In this document: positions 4,661 to 5,873 of the stretch, piece after piece
How positions within the stretch are numbered: the stretch's first letter is position 1
How the letters are laid out: the number at the start of each line of letters is the position of its first letter
Origin: Desulfuromonas sp.
Lineage (GTDB): Bacteria > Desulfobacterota > Desulfuromonadia > Desulfuromonadales > Trichloromonadaceae
Direction of reading: 5' to 3'
Length of the DNA stretch: 5,873 nt
Assembly (NCBI GenBank): GCA_030145265.1
Contig: JAQYWA010000141.1
Coordinates: 1 to 5,873 of the forward strand
Translations under genes and position numbers: made by a program
The notes under the pieces: model-generated
Seen by the model: the letters and a program-made list of their open reading frames with translations, nothing else
Told to the model about the DNA's origin: nothing
The model's database searches: none

Positions 4661-4954
4661 GTGTTTCGTGATGGTTGTTTGATGTTTTAGGCTGTGCGTA
4701 GGACTTTTGGTGCTGCTGCCCCGCTGTGGCGGGTTGCTTTTATTGCACCGTTGGCCTTGTTAAAAAGTGCGATGATGATAGGCGATGCCGTAGTCGGCGA
4801 CTTAAACAGGCGACTGTTTCAATGCTCCATTCGCTGAGATCCTATTTACATTCGCATTGGGCTTTTTCCTGCATTCAGGACATGACGACTATGCATGTTG
4901 CCCGTTAGCCCCACTGGACGCTTATCGGAAATACTGTACTGTAAGTATCCATAG

Positions 4955-4999
4955 CCCATCCCACCATTTAAACCGAAATGCTCGGTTGATTTTAATGGG
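4955..4999 (+). repeat. Stem-loop upstream of the outer-membrane gene
   Basis: AACCGA (4971-4976) pairs perfectly with TCGGTT (4982-4987) around a 5-nt loop. Outer pairing is possible either through CCATT/AATGG (4964-4968 with 4994-4998) or CCCAT/ATGGG (4955-4959 with 4995-4999); the two are mutually exclusive. GATTTT follows the inner stem, making it a weak terminator candidate for any transcript arising in the gene-free stretch. Confidence 0.35.
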
Positions 5000-5014
5000 T
5001 TGGAGTGTTATTTA

Positions 5015-5041
5015 TTGACGGCTTGGATGTTCGCTTAACAT
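5015..5041 (+). promoter_or_regulatory. Possible promoter of the outer-membrane protein gene
   Basis: TTGACG (5015-5020) is one base from the -35 consensus. TAACAT (5036-5041) matches the -10 consensus at four of six positions, with a short 15-bp spacer. It would give a leader of about 20 nt before the ATG at 5068. The spacing is suboptimal, so the true promoter may lie elsewhere. Confidence 0.35.
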
Positions 5042-5067
5042 TTGATCTGAATACGAGAAGGGGCCCC

Positions 5068-5873
5068 ATGAAACGTTGGTCTGTCGCTTTTTTCCTGTTG
5101 CTGATGGTGACGGGATATTCTCAGCATGCTTGTGCCAATGCGACTCAATGCGGTGAAACCGGCTTGCTGACTCAGCCCTCAGCCGAAACACTCAATGCAG
5201 GCAATATCTGTGTCGGTGTCTGGGGCAACTACGCTTCGGGAAACGCAGGGAACGACGCAACTATCGTTCCGGTGACCATCACCATGGGTCTTGGTACCTT
5301 CATGGAAGCATACGGTTCCTATCCCAACCTCCTGTTTAACGACGACGAGCAAACCAGTGGTCGTGGCTTTGCCAATGTTGGTTTCAAATTCAGAGTCTTC
5401 GGTAAGCGCTCTGCTCCGTTTAAGGTTGCGCTGGACGGTCAGATTCAACGTGCCATTTCGGACGACCCGATTCTCGATGGTCTCACTGATTATCAGGGGC
5501 GGGTCATCGCCAGCTATAAACCAGGAAAGTTCGGTCTTCACCTTAATGCAGGGTACCTGTCAAACGATTCGCCGCAGGGCGAAAGTTATGACAATCAGAT
5601 ACTTTTCGGCGGCGGTTTCGAGTTTTTTCCGGCATATCGGCTGCGCCTGATTGCCGAGATGGAAGCAAAATCCGAAAAATTCAAAGGCACGGATGGTCCT
5701 GCCGAGGCCACTGTCGGTTTTCAGTATTTTCTTGCCCCCCACTTGACCTTCAACTTCGGCATAGGGGTAGGCCTCTCTGATGGCAGCCCCGACTGGCGTG
5801 CCTTGGTCGGCCTCACCGGCTGCCAGGGCGTGGGCAACTACATCACTCCCATCGATCGGGTTATCGAACCGGT
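5068..5873 (+). CDS. Exported outer-membrane beta-barrel protein, OmpA-family-like, 3' part outside the window
   Basis: The frame stays open for 268 codons and runs off the right edge. The N-terminus is a classical signal peptide: basic MKRW, hydrophobic core VAFFLLLMVTG, and likely signal peptidase I cleavage after Ala-Cys-Ala (residue 23). The -3 to Cys context (QHAC) is not a lipobox. The mature part has alternating, aromatic-rich strands typical of a barrel: TIVPVTITMGLG (65-76), GFANVGFKFRVF (100-111), GRVIASYKPGKFGLHLNAGY (144-163) and EATVGFQYFLAPHLTFNFGI (213-232). From memory, the pattern GLLTQPSAETLNAGNICVGVWGNY resembles proteins of Geobacter and Pelobacter relatives that carry a C-terminal OmpA peptidoglycan-binding domain. 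The segment TGCQGVGNYITPIDRVIEP (250-268) would be the linker to it, but that domain is not in view. The ribosome site is GAGAAGGGG, ending 4 bases before the ATG. Mature cysteines are at 28, 48 and 252. Confidence 0.85.
   Translation, partial: MKRWSVAFFLLLMVTGYSQHACANATQCGETGLLTQPSAETLNAGNICVGVWGNYASGNAGNDATIVPVTITMGLGTFMEAYGSYPNLLFNDDEQTSGRGFANVGFKFRVFGKRSAPFKVALDGQIQRAISDDPILDGLTDYQGRVIASYKPGKFGLHLNAGYLSNDSPQGESYDNQILFGGGFEFFPAYRLRLIAEMEAKSEKFKGTDGPAEATVGFQYFLAPHLTFNFGIGVGLSDGSPDWRALVGLTGCQGVGNYITPIDRVIEP

Larger units (their letters stand above)
4537..5067. other. Gene-poor stretch between the IHF-like gene terminator and the outer-membrane gene
   Basis: About 530 bases hold no ORF with both a good ribosome site and recognisable homology, and the stretch looks more AT-rich than its neighbours. 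It contains a near-consensus sigma-54 site (4645-4660) and a small hairpin CCCGC/GCGGG (4720-4733) with flanking GGTGC/GCACC. It also has a hairpin AAACAG/CTGTTT closed by a GCGA loop (4804-4819) and a stem near 4955-4999. A 47-codon GTG-initiated frame (4694-4837) encodes a hydrophobic segment. On the minus strand an open frame (about 4756 to 4586) ends in a sequence resembling a transposase C-terminus. These may represent a small RNA, a decayed insertion sequence, or simply a long regulatory leader. Confidence 0.6.

Noticed and set aside
4771..4830. c-di-GMP-I (GEMM) riboswitch
   Set aside because: Only a GNRA-capped stem is present; the conserved GACGCAAAGCC-type core and the partner stem are absent.
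4726..4908. 60-codon plus-strand ORF in the gene-free stretch
   Set aside because: GTG start inside a hairpin loop, no ribosome site, and Cys/Arg/His-rich composition typical of non-coding frames.
4931..4948. SOS (LexA) box at TACTGTACTGTAAGTA
   Set aside because: Only one half-site resembles a LexA box; it reads as a short direct repeat (TACTG TACTG) with a weak ATACT/AGTAT dyad.
5179..5650. ORFs on both strands inside the outer-membrane protein gene
   Set aside because: They lie in other frames of a continuous signal-peptide-bearing frame that runs to the window edge.

Overview
The window looks like a chromosomal stretch from a Gram-negative anaerobe, most plausibly a Desulfuromonadales-type (former Deltaproteobacteria) organism such as a Desulfuromonas, Geobacter or Pelobacter relative. 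This rests on three things: the cysteine pattern of the biotin synthase, an IhfB-like protein of the type I associate with that group, and an outer-membrane protein resembling the OmpA-family barrels of those genomes. The assignment comes from recognition, not from a database search.

Left part (1-1500, minus strand): a biotin operon. bioB overlaps bioD by 14 bases, and bioD runs off the left edge. A textbook sigma-70 promoter (TTGACA, 16 bp, TATAAT) precedes bioB, and a BirA-operator-like inverted repeat covers its -35 box, so biotin-responsive repression is likely. The BioB protein keeps the radical-SAM cysteines, but its auxiliary-cluster ligands differ from those of E. coli BioB.

Middle (1540-4049, plus strand, divergent from bio): a compact cluster of three genes. 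Two tandem 188-residue regulators (XRE helix-turn-helix plus cupin) have nearly identical DNA-recognition helices. They are followed 13 bases later by a 419-residue TPR protein with a Cys-rich linker. A perfect 10-bp inverted repeat spans the stop codon of the first regulator.

Right part: an IhfB-like nucleoid protein with its own strong promoter, a structured leader and a clear intrinsic terminator. About 530 bases follow without a convincing gene. They hold several weak signals: a near-consensus sigma-54 site, hairpins, a 47-codon ORF, and a minus-strand frame resembling a transposase C-terminus. The window ends inside an exported outer-membrane beta-barrel protein.

No tRNA, rRNA, CRISPR array or intact mobile element was seen. 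I found no complete new multi-gene system. The observations most worth checking are the BioB ligand set, the paired XRE-cupin regulators with their TPR neighbour, and the signals in the gene-free stretch.
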